A DNA stretch of 64,000 nt from Lachnospiraceae bacterium (GCA_022792535.1 JAAWBG010000049.1:1-64000), one strand, 5' to 3'. Positions 1-8,476 are shown, numbered from the stretch's first letter. Made by a program: numbers and translations. The notes: generated by a model not told the origin, from the sequence alone.

Positions 1-135
1 ATGGCAAGTGGATTTGCAGAGGGAATGTCATATACGTTAAAACCTCTGGACATCGCAGTGCTTATCGGAGAATTAGTCATTAGCATTCTTGTATTTTTAG
101 TACTTTATCGAAGAAATGGATATGAAAAAGACTGA
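1..135 (+). CDS. C-terminal end of a membrane protein (partial)
   Basis: The window opens inside, or at the first codon of, a frame that ends with TGA at 133-135. The 44 visible residues contain one hydrophobic segment (about residues 18-36) followed by a short basic/charged tail (YRRNGYEKD). This is the usual look of the last transmembrane helix and cytoplasmic tail of a polytopic membrane protein such as an ABC-2 type permease. An ATG occupies positions 1-3, but no ribosome binding site can be checked, so I treat this as a truncated gene. The family cannot be assigned from this piece. Confidence 0.55.
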   Translation: MASGFAEGMSYTLKPLDIAVLIGELVISILVFLVLYRRNGYEKD

Positions 136-202
136 TGCAATTTAGACAGGGTAATTTTAGGTCAGTGATGTAAAAATACCAAGATCGTACAGATTTATTC
201 CT

Positions 203-242
203 AAGGAACTATCGCAAAATTCTCATTTTACGACAGTTCCTT
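203..242. terminator. Bidirectional hairpin terminator between convergent genes
   Basis: AAGGAACT at 203-210 is the exact reverse complement of AGTTCCTT at 235-242, and the stem extends inward with one mismatch. The AT-rich loop is about 16 nt. It lies between the stop of the rightward partial gene and the stop of the leftward acylphosphatase gene, where a shared terminator is expected. Confidence 0.6.
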
Positions 243-245
243 ATC

Positions 246-530
246 TTAATACCTTACCGAAAATCCTCTCTCTTCCTCTTCTAATTCCATTTTCTTTCTC
301 TCAATCCAATCTATCTGGATATAAGTATCCTGCTGCAAAGACTGAATGATCATGGCAATCGTCTCTTCCCGGCCTTGCATCTGTGCCTCCACCGATCCGT
401 CATAACAGTTCCTGACCCAGCCGGTAACTCCATAATGAGCTGCAAGAGATCTTATCCTGAATCGGAATCCTACTCCCTGCACTCTTCCGGTAAATATCAA
501 ATGTTCCCGTATTATAACAGTCCCTCCCAT
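246..530 (-). CDS. acyP: Acylphosphatase
   Basis: Small hydrolase of carboxyl-phosphate bonds in acyl phosphates (EC 3.6.1.7), cytosolic. The 94 residues carry the family signature GRVQGVGFR (residues 15-23, catalytic Arg23) and GWVRN with the catalytic Asn41; the length is normal for the family. The gene overlaps the end of the upstream Spx/ArsC-like gene by 19 bp, so the two are probably translationally coupled. The start is uncertain: the ATG at 530 has only a weak AGAAG before it. A strong GGGAGGG lies just inside the frame, in front of ATA codons, so a rare downstream start is possible. Confidence 0.9.
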   Translation of the reverse strand: MGGTVIIREHLIFTGRVQGVGFRFRIRSLAAHYGVTGWVRNCYDGSVEAQMQGREETIAMIIQSLQQDTYIQIDWIERKKMELEEEERGFSVRY

Positions 531-865
531 TCTTCTGGCTTAAATCCTGTCGCCACGCCTCGCTCTGTAACCAGAATCGGACGTTTTACCAGCATCCCGT
601 CTGTGGCAAGCAGCGCATATTTTTCTTCCAGAGACATCTTTGGCAGCCGGTCTTTTAATCCCATCTCCCGGTACAGCATTCCGCTGGTATTAAAAAAGCG
701 CTTGATGTCCAGCCCGCTCTTTTCATGCCATTCTTTTAATTCTGCTTCTTTGGGATTGTCTTCTTTGATGTGGCGGTCCTCAAATTCTATCTGATGTTCC
801 TCCAGCCATTTTCTTGCCTTTTGACAGGTACTGCACTTTGGATATTCCACAAATAAACATTCCAT
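512..865 (-). CDS. Spx/ArsC-family thioredoxin-fold protein
   Basis: Belongs to the arsenate reductase/Spx/YffB-like family. The N-terminus reads MECLFVEYPKCSTCQKARKW, with a CxxC pair (Cys11, Cys14) at the family's active-site position. The conserved RPILV stretch near residue 93 and a GF-P-EEW-like C-terminus are also present. Length is 117 residues. I chose the ATG at 865 because AGGAGG precedes it by 9 nt; a longer frame starting at 886 would put that ribosome binding site inside the gene. It sits between DUF4321 and acyP in one minus-strand unit. Whether it is a reductase or an Spx-like regulator cannot be told from sequence; no ars genes are nearby. Confidence 0.85.
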   Translation of the reverse strand: MECLFVEYPKCSTCQKARKWLEEHQIEFEDRHIKEDNPKEAELKEWHEKSGLDIKRFFNTSGMLYREMGLKDRLPKMSLEEKYALLATDGMLVKRPILVTERGVATGFKPEEWEGLL

Positions 866-885
866 ACTCCATAACCTCCTAATCA

Positions 886-1143
886 TTATCTCACCAGCAA
901 TTTATAAAACAAAAAGGCGATCACAATTCCTATGATACTTGCAATATTAATCTTAATGGTCAGCCCCAGCGTAAGAATAAACACCCCCAGATCCAATACC
1001 AAAGGGCTTGTCAGGCCAAAAACCTGTCCGTAATTCAGCCAGCTTAAAGCTGCTATCCCGCCGCAGTAACCGCCGATCACGGTGCCTATAATAAGGCCGA
1101 TCAACATAATAAAAACGATGGCCCAGCTGCTCTTTATCTTCAA
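886..1143 (-). CDS. DUF4321-family small membrane protein
   Basis: An 85-residue protein with two clear hydrophobic segments (about 8-32 and 50-82) separated by WLNYGQVFGLTSPLVLDLGV. That central motif is typical of the DUF4321 family found across Clostridia. Function is unknown. It is the first gene of a three-gene minus-strand unit with the Spx/ArsC-like gene and acyP, followed closely by the AGGAGG of the next gene. Its own start has GAGGGT about 5-10 nt upstream. Confidence 0.8.
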   Translation of the reverse strand: MKIKSSWAIVFIMLIGLIIGTVIGGYCGGIAALSWLNYGQVFGLTSPLVLDLGVFILTLGLTIKINIASIIGIVIAFLFYKLLVR

Positions 1144-1247
1144 TCTCTTACCCTCCTGTCCTTAAAACCTGCATTTGCCTTTCCTATTTTAGGACAATCA
1201 TAAGATAAAGTCAACAATCCTCTCCGCAAGATTTCGGCGGAATTCCC

Positions 1248-1350
1248 GAGGTAAAATATTGCTTCGCAATTGTGCTCGGCGCAGCAAACCGTCCAGATCC
1301 CTCATGAGCGAGGGATTAAGGGAGTTAAAGCGGACCTGTCCGCTTTGTTC
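1248..1350 (+). repeat. 103-bp three-hairpin repeat element, copy 1
   Basis: These 103 bases match, in reverse orientation, 30814-30916, with six substitutions and no gaps by hand alignment. Three short perfect or near-perfect hairpins are visible: TTGC-TTC-GCAA near 1259-1269, TCCCTC/GAGGGA near 1297-1315, and AGCGGAC/GTCCGCT near 1329-1344. The element overlaps the 3' end of the adjacent leftward permease gene and supplies its stop codon. It has no coding potential and looks like a small non-autonomous dispersed repeat (REP or MITE class). Confidence 0.85.
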
Positions 1351-2473
1351 CAGACTTTACAGCATACGGTATATTTTGTGTAAATACCAGCCCTCCTGTT
1401 ATCAAAAACACTTCTGCCAGAAAACTGCAGGCTACCGTTTGAAAAAAGCTTCTGATCCATACGCTGTCCAGATTTGTCTTCGGTATTTGGATCAATAACC
1501 TGACTGCCTCTGTTTTTGTCTCCCACAAATTGGTCCAAAAAGAAAAATTGGACCATTTCGTTGGAATATAATCATCTGGAATCTGTACCCATCTCTTCCA
1601 AAAAATAAGAAACAAGATCAGCAAAATTGCTGCCGCCCCTGCAGCCCCAGCCTTTCCCTGCCATTTATCCTGAATCTTATATTGATGATACAGATACACC
1701 CAGAAAAAAATGCACAGACTAAAAGGAAGCAAAAGCAGGCAGGTTCCGCTGATTCCCCGAAGCAATTCTGTGTCTAGGATTGCCGCCGGAAGTCCATATT
1801 GATTGTTCCAGGCAGACTGCAGGTCATAAATAGACTGATTCTCCAGTTTGCGCAGGGTGATTCGGTTAAAAGGAAGTTTCTCCAACTGTTCTGGCACTTC
1901 CTGTCCTGATTCTGCATCTTTTTTTTGACTTTCTTTTTTGTCTTGGCGAGCTTGAAATGCAATTATTTTTTCTTTTCCTGAAATTACTTTTCTGACAATA
2001 TAACTTTTTCCTTCACAGAAGATTTCTTTTCCCGCCACCTGACTGCTTCCAAAAAGATCCCAGGCAGTTTTCTCATCAATCACACACCCCTTAGCATCTT
2101 CTTTGACTGGAAGCCCGCAATTTTCAAATAAAAGCTCTGGATTTCCACAGAGGGAAATCACATCTGCCTGGGTACTTGCCGAGAGACTTTTATTTTCTAT
2201 CGTCACGTTCTCTTCCTGTCCCCAGATACAGAAATCTAACAATAACTCTGTTTCTTCTCCTTCCTGCCCTTTCTCTCTAATCTTTTGGTTCCATTCCATT
2301 GCAGACAAGGCTTCCTTGGCAGAAATGGGCTGTTCCAGATAGAACATAACGGTACTGCTCATCCAGACCATACTGCCCCAGGCTGCCGCTGAAATATAAA
2401 ATAAAAGAATTCCAAATCCCAGTAAACTTGTGATAAACAAGTATTTTCCCTTATGCGTTATGCGGTCTTTCAT
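1325..2473 (-). CDS. MacB/FtsX-like permease subunit without ATPase domain
   Basis: A 382-residue membrane protein. One transmembrane helix (about 12-34) is followed by a large extracytoplasmic domain (about 40-235) and then three more helices (about 240-262, 275-293, 345-367). The segment CVIDEKTAWDLFGSSQVAGK resembles the MacB periplasmic core, where a similar 'V-ne-a-a-lFG-vGk-i' pattern occurs. The 4-TM plus large loop plan fits FtsX/MacB permeases. The start overlaps the upstream HlyD-like gene by 4 bp (ATGA), indicating coupling. No ABC ATPase is encoded nearby. The final residues TKRTGPL and the stop codon come from the repeat element at 1248-1350, so the natural C-terminus has been replaced. 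Substrate is unknown. Confidence 0.6.
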   Translation of the reverse strand: MKDRITHKGKYLFITSLLGFGILLFYISAAAWGSMVWMSSTVMFYLEQPISAKEALSAMEWNQKIREKGQEGEETELLLDFCIWGQEENVTIENKSLSASTQADVISLCGNPELLFENCGLPVKEDAKGCVIDEKTAWDLFGSSQVAGKEIFCEGKSYIVRKVISGKEKIIAFQARQDKKESQKKDAESGQEVPEQLEKLPFNRITLRKLENQSIYDLQSAWNNQYGLPAAILDTELLRGISGTCLLLLPFSLCIFFWVYLYHQYKIQDKWQGKAGAAGAAAILLILFLIFWKRWVQIPDDYIPTKWSNFSFWTNLWETKTEAVRLLIQIPKTNLDSVWIRSFFQTVACSFLAEVFLITGGLVFTQNIPYAVKSGTKRTGPL

Positions 2474-4020
2474 GTTTCCTTCTTTCTGACTCTGCTGCCG
2501 TCTTCGATCACCCGGCTGGAACTGCTGATAATCTCCTGATCACCGCTCAGCAATCCCTCTTCCAGCGCTGCATAAGCACTGTTTTTATCCAGCACATTTA
2601 CTTCCAGGCGTTTGACTGCCAGTTCTGTTCCCATCACACCCTGTTCTTCCTGCACCACCAATATAAATGTTCCGCTTTGTTCTTCGTGCAGAGCCTGGAC
2701 AGGAATCACCGTGCTATATTCCTCTGATTTCTGAACTACTTCAATATCAGCCATCATGCCGGCTTCCAAAACTCCTGGAGGAAGGTCTATAACCACATCC
2801 AGCAAATTGGGATCTTCTTCATTCTCTGTTACATTGGTCACCGTATAATCGCTGATCTCCTCTTTTTTTCCAGAAACACTGATATTTACCGGACTTCCTT
2901 TCGAAAGGTATTTTTCGTTGGATTTGTCCACAACAGCAGTCAAACGATTGCCCTGGGAGGTGTCTGCCAGACGTATGGCTGTTCCTTCTGTTGTAAAATC
3001 TCCTGTTGTAATAGCGATCTGGGTTACAATTCCCTGAACCGGAGCTGTGATTTTCCCTTCGATTTTTTTCAGGGACTGCAGCTTATTCAAAGCCAGCTCT
3101 TGCTGCTGCCTGGTAATCTCATTTTGTTTCAAAGTACTGTCTGAGGCCGGCTGCCTGGACGCGTCTTCTAAAGCCCGCGCTGTGGCTTTGACATTTTCTG
3201 CCCTGGCAGAAAGAGCCGCTTCATAGGCCGCTTTTGCTTCTGCCGCAGCTTGTTCCAATTGAGCTTTTTGAGCCTCCCATTCTGCTTTTTCCTGGGCTGC
3301 GTTTGTTTCCTGCTCTGGCGTCTGTCCTTGGTTCTGGTTCTGATCCTTTTCTTCTTTGTTCTGATCCTGGCTGCCTTCCCTGTTATCTCCATCGGCAGAA
3401 TTCTTTTGCCCCTCCTCGGCATTACTGTCTCCATCCGGAGCCTCCTGGGTCCCATTTGCCAGATCGGGATTCACTCTTTGCATTTGGTCCGTTGACAAAT
3501 GATCTGATTGACTTTGTAGAAATGCATGCAGTTCCTGCTCTGCCCGATCCCACTCTGCCTTTGCCTGAATTACTGCCTTCTCTCCATCTGCCACTGCCGC
3601 ATTGTAATCCTCTGCCGCCCGGTTTCTGTTGGTTTCCCAGGTTTTTTGTTCTAAATTTCCAGCGCTCTGCAGATCTTGGTTCTGTAACTTTTCCTTTTCC
3701 AATTCCTGTTGAAGGGCCAGGATCTGTTCCTCCAATTCTTCCAGATCCACCGTAAACAGCAGATCTCCTTTTTCCACCTTCTGCCCTTCTTCCACACAGA
3801 TTTCTTTCACACGCTGACCGTTTTCTGTGTAAACTGCAATCTCTTTTCCTGCTTCTATCTTTCCGCTTCCGCTGACTCTATGTTCAATGATTCCTCCTTT
3901 GGCCTTTACAGTTTCCACCCTTGCCATAGACGCCCCGCTGACTGCCCTGGACAGAATGGTAAACACAAGCATCACTGCCAAAAAACCACCGAATATCCCA
4001 AACACTTTTTTTCTATCCAT
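2470..4020 (-). CDS. HlyD/MacA-like efflux adaptor protein
   Basis: A 516-residue membrane fusion/adaptor-type protein. An N-terminal signal-anchor (about residues 7-27) is followed by a lipoyl/barrel-sandwich half (VSGSGKIEAGKEIAVYTENG-like start, then VEEGQKVEKGDLLFTVD) and a long coiled-coil hairpin rich in Glu, Gln and Lys. The coiled coil is interrupted by a low-complexity Asp/Asn/Gln/Glu insert at roughly 190-240. The second lipoyl half follows (GKITAPVQGIVTQIAITTGD), then beta-barrel domains. The family links an inner-membrane transporter to export. The next gene encodes a MacB-like permease, so the two probably form one complex; an ATPase would have to come from elsewhere. Confidence 0.85.
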   Translation of the reverse strand: MDRKKVFGIFGGFLAVMLVFTILSRAVSGASMARVETVKAKGGIIEHRVSGSGKIEAGKEIAVYTENGQRVKEICVEEGQKVEKGDLLFTVDLEELEEQILALQQELEKEKLQNQDLQSAGNLEQKTWETNRNRAAEDYNAAVADGEKAVIQAKAEWDRAEQELHAFLQSQSDHLSTDQMQRVNPDLANGTQEAPDGDSNAEEGQKNSADGDNREGSQDQNKEEKDQNQNQGQTPEQETNAAQEKAEWEAQKAQLEQAAAEAKAAYEAALSARAENVKATARALEDASRQPASDSTLKQNEITRQQQELALNKLQSLKKIEGKITAPVQGIVTQIAITTGDFTTEGTAIRLADTSQGNRLTAVVDKSNEKYLSKGSPVNISVSGKKEEISDYTVTNVTENEEDPNLLDVVIDLPPGVLEAGMMADIEVVQKSEEYSTVIPVQALHEEQSGTFILVVQEEQGVMGTELAVKRLEVNVLDKNSAYAALEEGLLSGDQEIISSSSRVIEDGSRVRKKET

Positions 4021-4103
4021 CTGCCTGTTCCTTTCTCACCTTTTCACAGCGGCTCAGTCTGCTTTCCTTACCAAGCCCTTATGTTCTGTCTTCACCGCCG
4101 GCT

Positions 4104-4976
4104 TTATTCCTTTACTGCTCCCGCCATAATTCCCTGTTCCAGATAATCCTGCCCTCCCAAAAATACCAGCAGAGCCGGAAGAAATGTAATGACAGATGCG
4201 GCAAAAGCCATACCAGACTGGTCCACGGAAGTAATATCTGGCAGAAAAATCGACAGCGGAAACAGACTTTTCTCCTTTAAAAACGTCAGCGGCTGTTCGA
4301 TCAGGCTCCAATATTCCAAAAATCCCAGGACCATAGCGGCAATGATCCCAGAGGAACCAATGGGCAGCCCAAGATAAAAAAACAACTGCCATTCTCTGGC
4401 CCCATCTAGTTTTGCCGATTCAAGCAAGCTGTCTGGAATCTCAGTAAAAAAACGATACATAATAAAGACTGGAAACGTGGAGAATACGCCGGGAAGTATA
4501 ATTCCCAGCAGCCGATCTGTCAGCCGAAGCTGATCCAAAACTAAATAATCAGAAAGCATCAATACTTGAAAAGGCAGCAGCATCAAAATCATATAGATCA
4601 AAAACAAGCCCTTTTTTCCCGGAAACTCATATTTCGCAAATCCCCAGGCAGCCATAGTTCCTACTACTGCCTGCCCTGCCAGAACACCGAAGGTAATCTT
4701 GATAGAGTTCCAGAACATTACAAAAAACTCCGGCGAATCCAGAAGAACCTCCACATAGTACTGAAAAGTTGGATATTTCGGCAGCAAAGGAAAATCTGCA
4801 TATCCCTGACTTCCTGAAATCACTGCCCCCAGATAATTTCTCAATTCGTCATTTCCCATAAAAGACCCTGCAATCAAAAAAATTACAGGGTACAATGCCA
4901 GCGCCGCCAATAGCGCCAGCATTCCCCAAAGCAATTTCATTCCCAAAGGCAACGGGGGCTTTCTTTTCTTTTTCAT
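4104..4976 (-). CDS. Carbohydrate ABC transporter permease, MalG type
   Basis: A 290-residue polytopic membrane protein. The EAA motif region ESAKLDGAREWQLFFYLGLP (about 189-208) is the conserved cytoplasmic loop that docks with the transporter ATPase. Six hydrophobic segments fit the MalG/LacG class. It is the second permease of an operon with the MalF-type permease and the solute-binding lipoprotein. No ATPase gene is present, as is common for Firmicute sugar transporters that share an MsmX-like ATPase. The start at 4976 follows GGAAGG supplied by the tandem repeat upstream. Substrate cannot be read from sequence. Confidence 0.9.
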   Translation of the reverse strand: MKKKRKPPLPLGMKLLWGMLALLAALALYPVIFLIAGSFMGNDELRNYLGAVISGSQGYADFPLLPKYPTFQYYVEVLLDSPEFFVMFWNSIKITFGVLAGQAVVGTMAAWGFAKYEFPGKKGLFLIYMILMLLPFQVLMLSDYLVLDQLRLTDRLLGIILPGVFSTFPVFIMYRFFTEIPDSLLESAKLDGAREWQLFFYLGLPIGSSGIIAAMVLGFLEYWSLIEQPLTFLKEKSLFPLSIFLPDITSVDQSGMAFAASVITFLPALLVFLGGQDYLEQGIMAGAVKE

Positions 4977-4979
4977 ACT

Positions 4980-5093
4980 CTCATGCTTCCTTCCCAGAAA
5001 TCAATATCCATCTTCATTTCCTCATGCTTCCTTCCCAGAAATCAATATCCATCTTCATTTCCTCATGCTTCCTTCTCAGAAATCAATATCCAT
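4980..5093. repeat. 41-bp tandem repeat carrying ribosome binding sites
   Basis: Two complete 41-bp units (4980-5020 and 5021-5061) and a third partial unit (5062-5093, one substitution) lie end to end between the two permease genes. On the coding strand each unit contains GGAAGG followed 3 nt later by ATG. The last unit contains the TGA stop of the upstream permease gene. The array is therefore a duplication of the end of that gene plus the translation start signal of the next one. Confidence 0.95.
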
Positions 5094-5973
5094 CCCCGCT
5101 GTCCCACGCTTTCTGCAACAATAAAATCATTCCCAGAAGCACAATGCTCTCTATCACTGCCGCCGCTGCCATCTTGTCAAAGGAAAAACTTCGAAACCAA
5201 TTATTAAACAAATGCTGCATCATATAAATACTTTCATGAGGATAATCCCCAGCTACCAGATAAGCCTCCCGAAATACTTTAAAAGAATTCAAAAAGGACA
5301 ATACCGTGATCGTATAGAGAGAAGGTTTCAAATTTGGCAGCGTGATATAGAAAAAGCATTGACGTTCATCCGCCCCATCTACCCTTGCAGCTTCATAGAT
5401 ATTTTCTGAAATTCCTGCCAATCCTGCCATCCACAATACAATGTCATATCCGAGATTTTTCCAGATATAACTGACCACCAGGATCCAAAAGGCATGTTCC
5501 GTGTTCATCCAGTCTTTTCCTGCAATGCCCAAACAGCTCAGCCATTGGTTCATCACCCCCTGCGAATGAAAAAGCAACCTCCACATCAAAGCCACGGAAA
5601 CTGCCGGCAGAGCCATGGGCATCAAAAATGCACTTTTTATCACCCCGCCAAATTTGCTGCGGTACAATATAACTGCACATAACAAGGCAGCCAGAATTAA
5701 CACTGGAATGCAAAAAAAGGTAAAACGCAAGGTATTTTTCACTGCCAGCAAAAAGGCTGTATTTTCAAAAATAGTTTGATAATTCTTTATTCCTGTAAAT
5801 TGATTGTCTACCGCTCCTAAAAAGGAGCGGCGGACAACATCTCCATAGGGCAGGAGATAGAAAATCAATACGCCCAGCAGACTTGGAAGAATCCACAGGA
5901 AACCCCGGTAATTGTTTACGAGGCCATGGTTAATTTTATGGTTTCCTGGTTTTTTCTTCTTGTTGAACCTCAT
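5083..5973 (-). CDS. Carbohydrate ABC transporter permease, MalF/UgpA type
   Basis: A 296-residue membrane protein. The EAA loop YEAARVDGADERQCFFYITLP lies at about 187-207. A basic N-terminus precedes the first helix (about 27-47) and five more hydrophobic segments follow. It lies between the solute-binding lipoprotein gene (20 bp upstream) and the MalG-type permease. The last residues before the stop (DSGDGY) are encoded in the first copy, in reading order, of the 41-bp repeat. Predicted to import a sugar or oligosaccharide delivered by the neighbouring lipoprotein. Confidence 0.9.
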   Translation of the reverse strand: MRFNKKKKPGNHKINHGLVNNYRGFLWILPSLLGVLIFYLLPYGDVVRRSFLGAVDNQFTGIKNYQTIFENTAFLLAVKNTLRFTFFCIPVLILAALLCAVILYRSKFGGVIKSAFLMPMALPAVSVALMWRLLFHSQGVMNQWLSCLGIAGKDWMNTEHAFWILVVSYIWKNLGYDIVLWMAGLAGISENIYEAARVDGADERQCFFYITLPNLKPSLYTITVLSFLNSFKVFREAYLVAGDYPHESIYMMQHLFNNWFRSFSFDKMAAAAVIESIVLLGMILLLQKAWDSGDGY

Positions 5974-5992
5974 ACTCTGTCCTCTTGTCTTC

Positions 5993-8476
5993 CTATTCTG
6001 CCAGATAGATATTCACTTTCTGCATCAATGCCTTTGTTCCCTCTTCCGGGCTGATCTCGCCTTTCAGCACTTTTTCTCCCTGTTCGATCACAGCTTCCTT
6101 AATCACGTCATCCCGCAGAGCAGGAGTTGTCAATAATTCTGCCAGATCTGTAAGTTTCTGAATCTCTTCTTCTGGTGTTGGCACCATATCGTAACTAAGG
6201 GGTTCCTCTAAACTGGTGCCTCCTATCTCTACCATGCGCATACTTTCTTTTCCTTCATATTGATGCCCGTCAATCACACTTCGGAAGGCCTCTTTTTCAA
6301 CCGGAAATCCTCCTGACTGTGAAACCTTCTGAGCTTCAGATGAGAACAAATATTTTGCAAGTTCTTCTGCTGCCTCTGGCTGAGCGCTCTTGCTGCTGAT
6401 CCCTACAATCATGGCTGGTACAAACACATTCTCTGCCTGCCCTGGCATTTGATCTAAAACTGCGTCTCCCAACTTCTCACTGACAGCCTTTAACATTCCA
6501 TAATCCATGCCTCCATACAGCCCAATATTCGTATTCAGCCTTCCATAAGCCAATTCAAAATTTCCATAATCCAAACTGGTACGTTTGATCTCATCGAAAC
6601 CGCCAATATCAGACGCTACATAGATTCCATCTTCTTCCTGATCCTTACTGTTATCGTACTCCCCATATGCATTTTTCAGCCTTGTCAAAAACTCTGTGAT
6701 CTTACTCTCATCCAGAGTCCCATCCTCTTTTTTCCAGGCCGCACCGCAGCTATACCAGAATTTTTCCACCACTGATTCGGGATCCATATTGACAAATACA
6801 TCTTTTCGTTCTGTAAAAGTATTAAAATCTTCTCCTTGAGAATAATAAGCTTCTTTTGCATGAATCATAGGGATAAAAAATCTTGCCGGAACTGCATAGA
6901 GCTGTCCCTCTTTATCCTGATATGCCTTCAGGATGCTGCCAAAATAATCATCTTCCTTTTCAATGACAGAAGACAGATTCTTTAAGATTCCCTTTTCAAT
7001 ATAAGTTTCCACCGGCATTCCATCTAAAAGCAGAAGATCCGGCCCTTTTCCTGCCATAATCTCTGTTGTCAAAGTCTTCAACGCATCGGAAACAGTCAGC
7101 CCGTTTTCCTCTGATATCGCCACTTGATAGTTCACGTAAATATCTGTATGTTCTTTCTGGAACCGGCTGATGGACTGACCTAATTCCCGATTATTGTACA
7201 AGGAATATACCTTTATTTCTTTATCTGGTTTCGCCGGAGTATCCGGTGAATAAGTATATTTCAAAATCACAATACCAGTAGGCGAATCAGAATTCGCATC
7301 ATTTGCCGCCACCAGCAGATTTTCTTCATCAATCATAGCCAGAGCCATGGGATAAAATGCAGGCGCTCCCAGCGAATTCATGCCTCCATCAATCATCTGT
7401 TCCATAATGCTTCCGCCGAATTTATAATGGTACAGTCCGCCTCTGGTCAGATAATAGATGCTCTCTCCTTCATTTAAAGTATCTATGGCGCTTATATTCT
7501 CATGATCTAAAACATTTTCCTGAAGAGTTTCTTCCGTGGATTTCTGCTCTCCTGTTTCCGTATCATAAACTCGAATATCAGTATAAGAAATCAAGACTAA
7601 ATTCTTTCCTGCCACATAAACCTGGCGGATGCCCCCTGTCGTTTCCGAACATTCATATTTTTGCTTTACACTTCCGTCCGCTGTACTAATTTGATAGATT
7701 GTGCTGTTCATATCCTGCAGAATAACCTGGTCATTACCCAAAAATTGAAGATCCACAATCAAATTTCCAGTTTTAGCCTCTTTTTCTCCCTCCGGCTGAG
7801 CCTCATCTGGATTCTCCTCCGGCTGAGCCTTATCTGGATTCTCCTCTGGCTGATCCTCCTCTGGATTCTCTGATTGATCCTCCCCTGCATTTACACTCTT
7901 TCCTTCTGTCGACATAGTATTATAGTCATAGGCCCCTTCTGTATCAAAAGAAGAGTTTCGGGTATCTCCCTCATATGCCGGCAGTTCAAAAGGAAGAAAC
8001 TTTCCGCTTCCTGTCTGGTCCACAAGATACAGGATAGGCGTTATGCCGCCATCTGCGATCTTATTATAGCCGCAGACCGCCTGTCCATCGGATGATAATT
8101 TAGCATAATCCACATATCCATCATCTGTGTCCTGAATCTCTGCCGGCAGATCATAAGCCTTCTCCCAGGTTTTTCCTCCGTCTTTTGAGTCCCATACCTC
8201 TTTATTTCCATTATCTCCATTACTGCACATCACTCGAATGGTTCCATTTCCCATCCTTTTCATATCATAGATATTGCCCAGCGCAATGGGAAGCTCCACT
8301 TCCTCTTCCAAAAAACGACCCATTGCCTGCCCTTTGTCATCTCCGCCTGCCCCGCCGCTGCCGCTGGCAGAACTTCCGTCTTTTCCGCCGCAGCCGGAAA
8401 AACTCCCGATCAGCAATGCAGCCGATAGGAACAATCCTATCCTGCATTTCCACAATGATTTCCATTTTTTCTTCAT
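5993..8476 (-). CDS. Solute-binding lipoprotein fused to an Asp-box/propeller-like domain
   Basis: An 827-residue lipoprotein. The signal peptide ends in the lipobox GSFSGC (Cys29). Residues about 45-430 contain an Asp-box-like motif (DSKDGGKTWEKA), phrases such as YLVDQTGSGKFLPF and repeated beta-strand blocks, suggesting a propeller. A low-complexity Pro/Glu repeat (NPEEDQPEENPDKAQPEENP) is inserted at about 200-230. The C-terminal half (from about 430, KEIKVYSLYNNRELGQSISRFQKEHTDIYVNYQ) is a family 1 extracellular sugar-binding domain; GKGPDLLLLDGMPVETYIEKG is diagnostic. Ordinary binding proteins are about 400-450 residues, so this one is double size. It is the first gene of the transporter operon and is probably controlled by the divergent two-component system. 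Confidence 0.85.
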   Translation of the reverse strand: MKKKWKSLWKCRIGLFLSAALLIGSFSGCGGKDGSSASGSGGAGGDDKGQAMGRFLEEEVELPIALGNIYDMKRMGNGTIRVMCSNGDNGNKEVWDSKDGGKTWEKAYDLPAEIQDTDDGYVDYAKLSSDGQAVCGYNKIADGGITPILYLVDQTGSGKFLPFELPAYEGDTRNSSFDTEGAYDYNTMSTEGKSVNAGEDQSENPEEDQPEENPDKAQPEENPDEAQPEGEKEAKTGNLIVDLQFLGNDQVILQDMNSTIYQISTADGSVKQKYECSETTGGIRQVYVAGKNLVLISYTDIRVYDTETGEQKSTEETLQENVLDHENISAIDTLNEGESIYYLTRGGLYHYKFGGSIMEQMIDGGMNSLGAPAFYPMALAMIDEENLLVAANDANSDSPTGIVILKYTYSPDTPAKPDKEIKVYSLYNNRELGQSISRFQKEHTDIYVNYQVAISEENGLTVSDALKTLTTEIMAGKGPDLLLLDGMPVETYIEKGILKNLSSVIEKEDDYFGSILKAYQDKEGQLYAVPARFFIPMIHAKEAYYSQGEDFNTFTERKDVFVNMDPESVVEKFWYSCGAAWKKEDGTLDESKITEFLTRLKNAYGEYDNSKDQEEDGIYVASDIGGFDEIKRTSLDYGNFELAYGRLNTNIGLYGGMDYGMLKAVSEKLGDAVLDQMPGQAENVFVPAMIVGISSKSAQPEAAEELAKYLFSSEAQKVSQSGGFPVEKEAFRSVIDGHQYEGKESMRMVEIGGTSLEEPLSYDMVPTPEEEIQKLTDLAELLTTPALRDDVIKEAVIEQGEKVLKGEISPEEGTKALMQKVNIYLAE

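Noticed and set aside
3234-3755. Long plus-strand ORF opposite the HlyD-like gene
   Set aside because: Pro/Phe/Leu-rich composition is the antisense image of a Glu/Gln/Lys coiled coil; the minus-strand frame is the real gene.
4980-5093. Repeat array considered as a CRISPR
   Set aside because: The 41-bp units are directly adjacent without spacers and contain gene-end and start signals.
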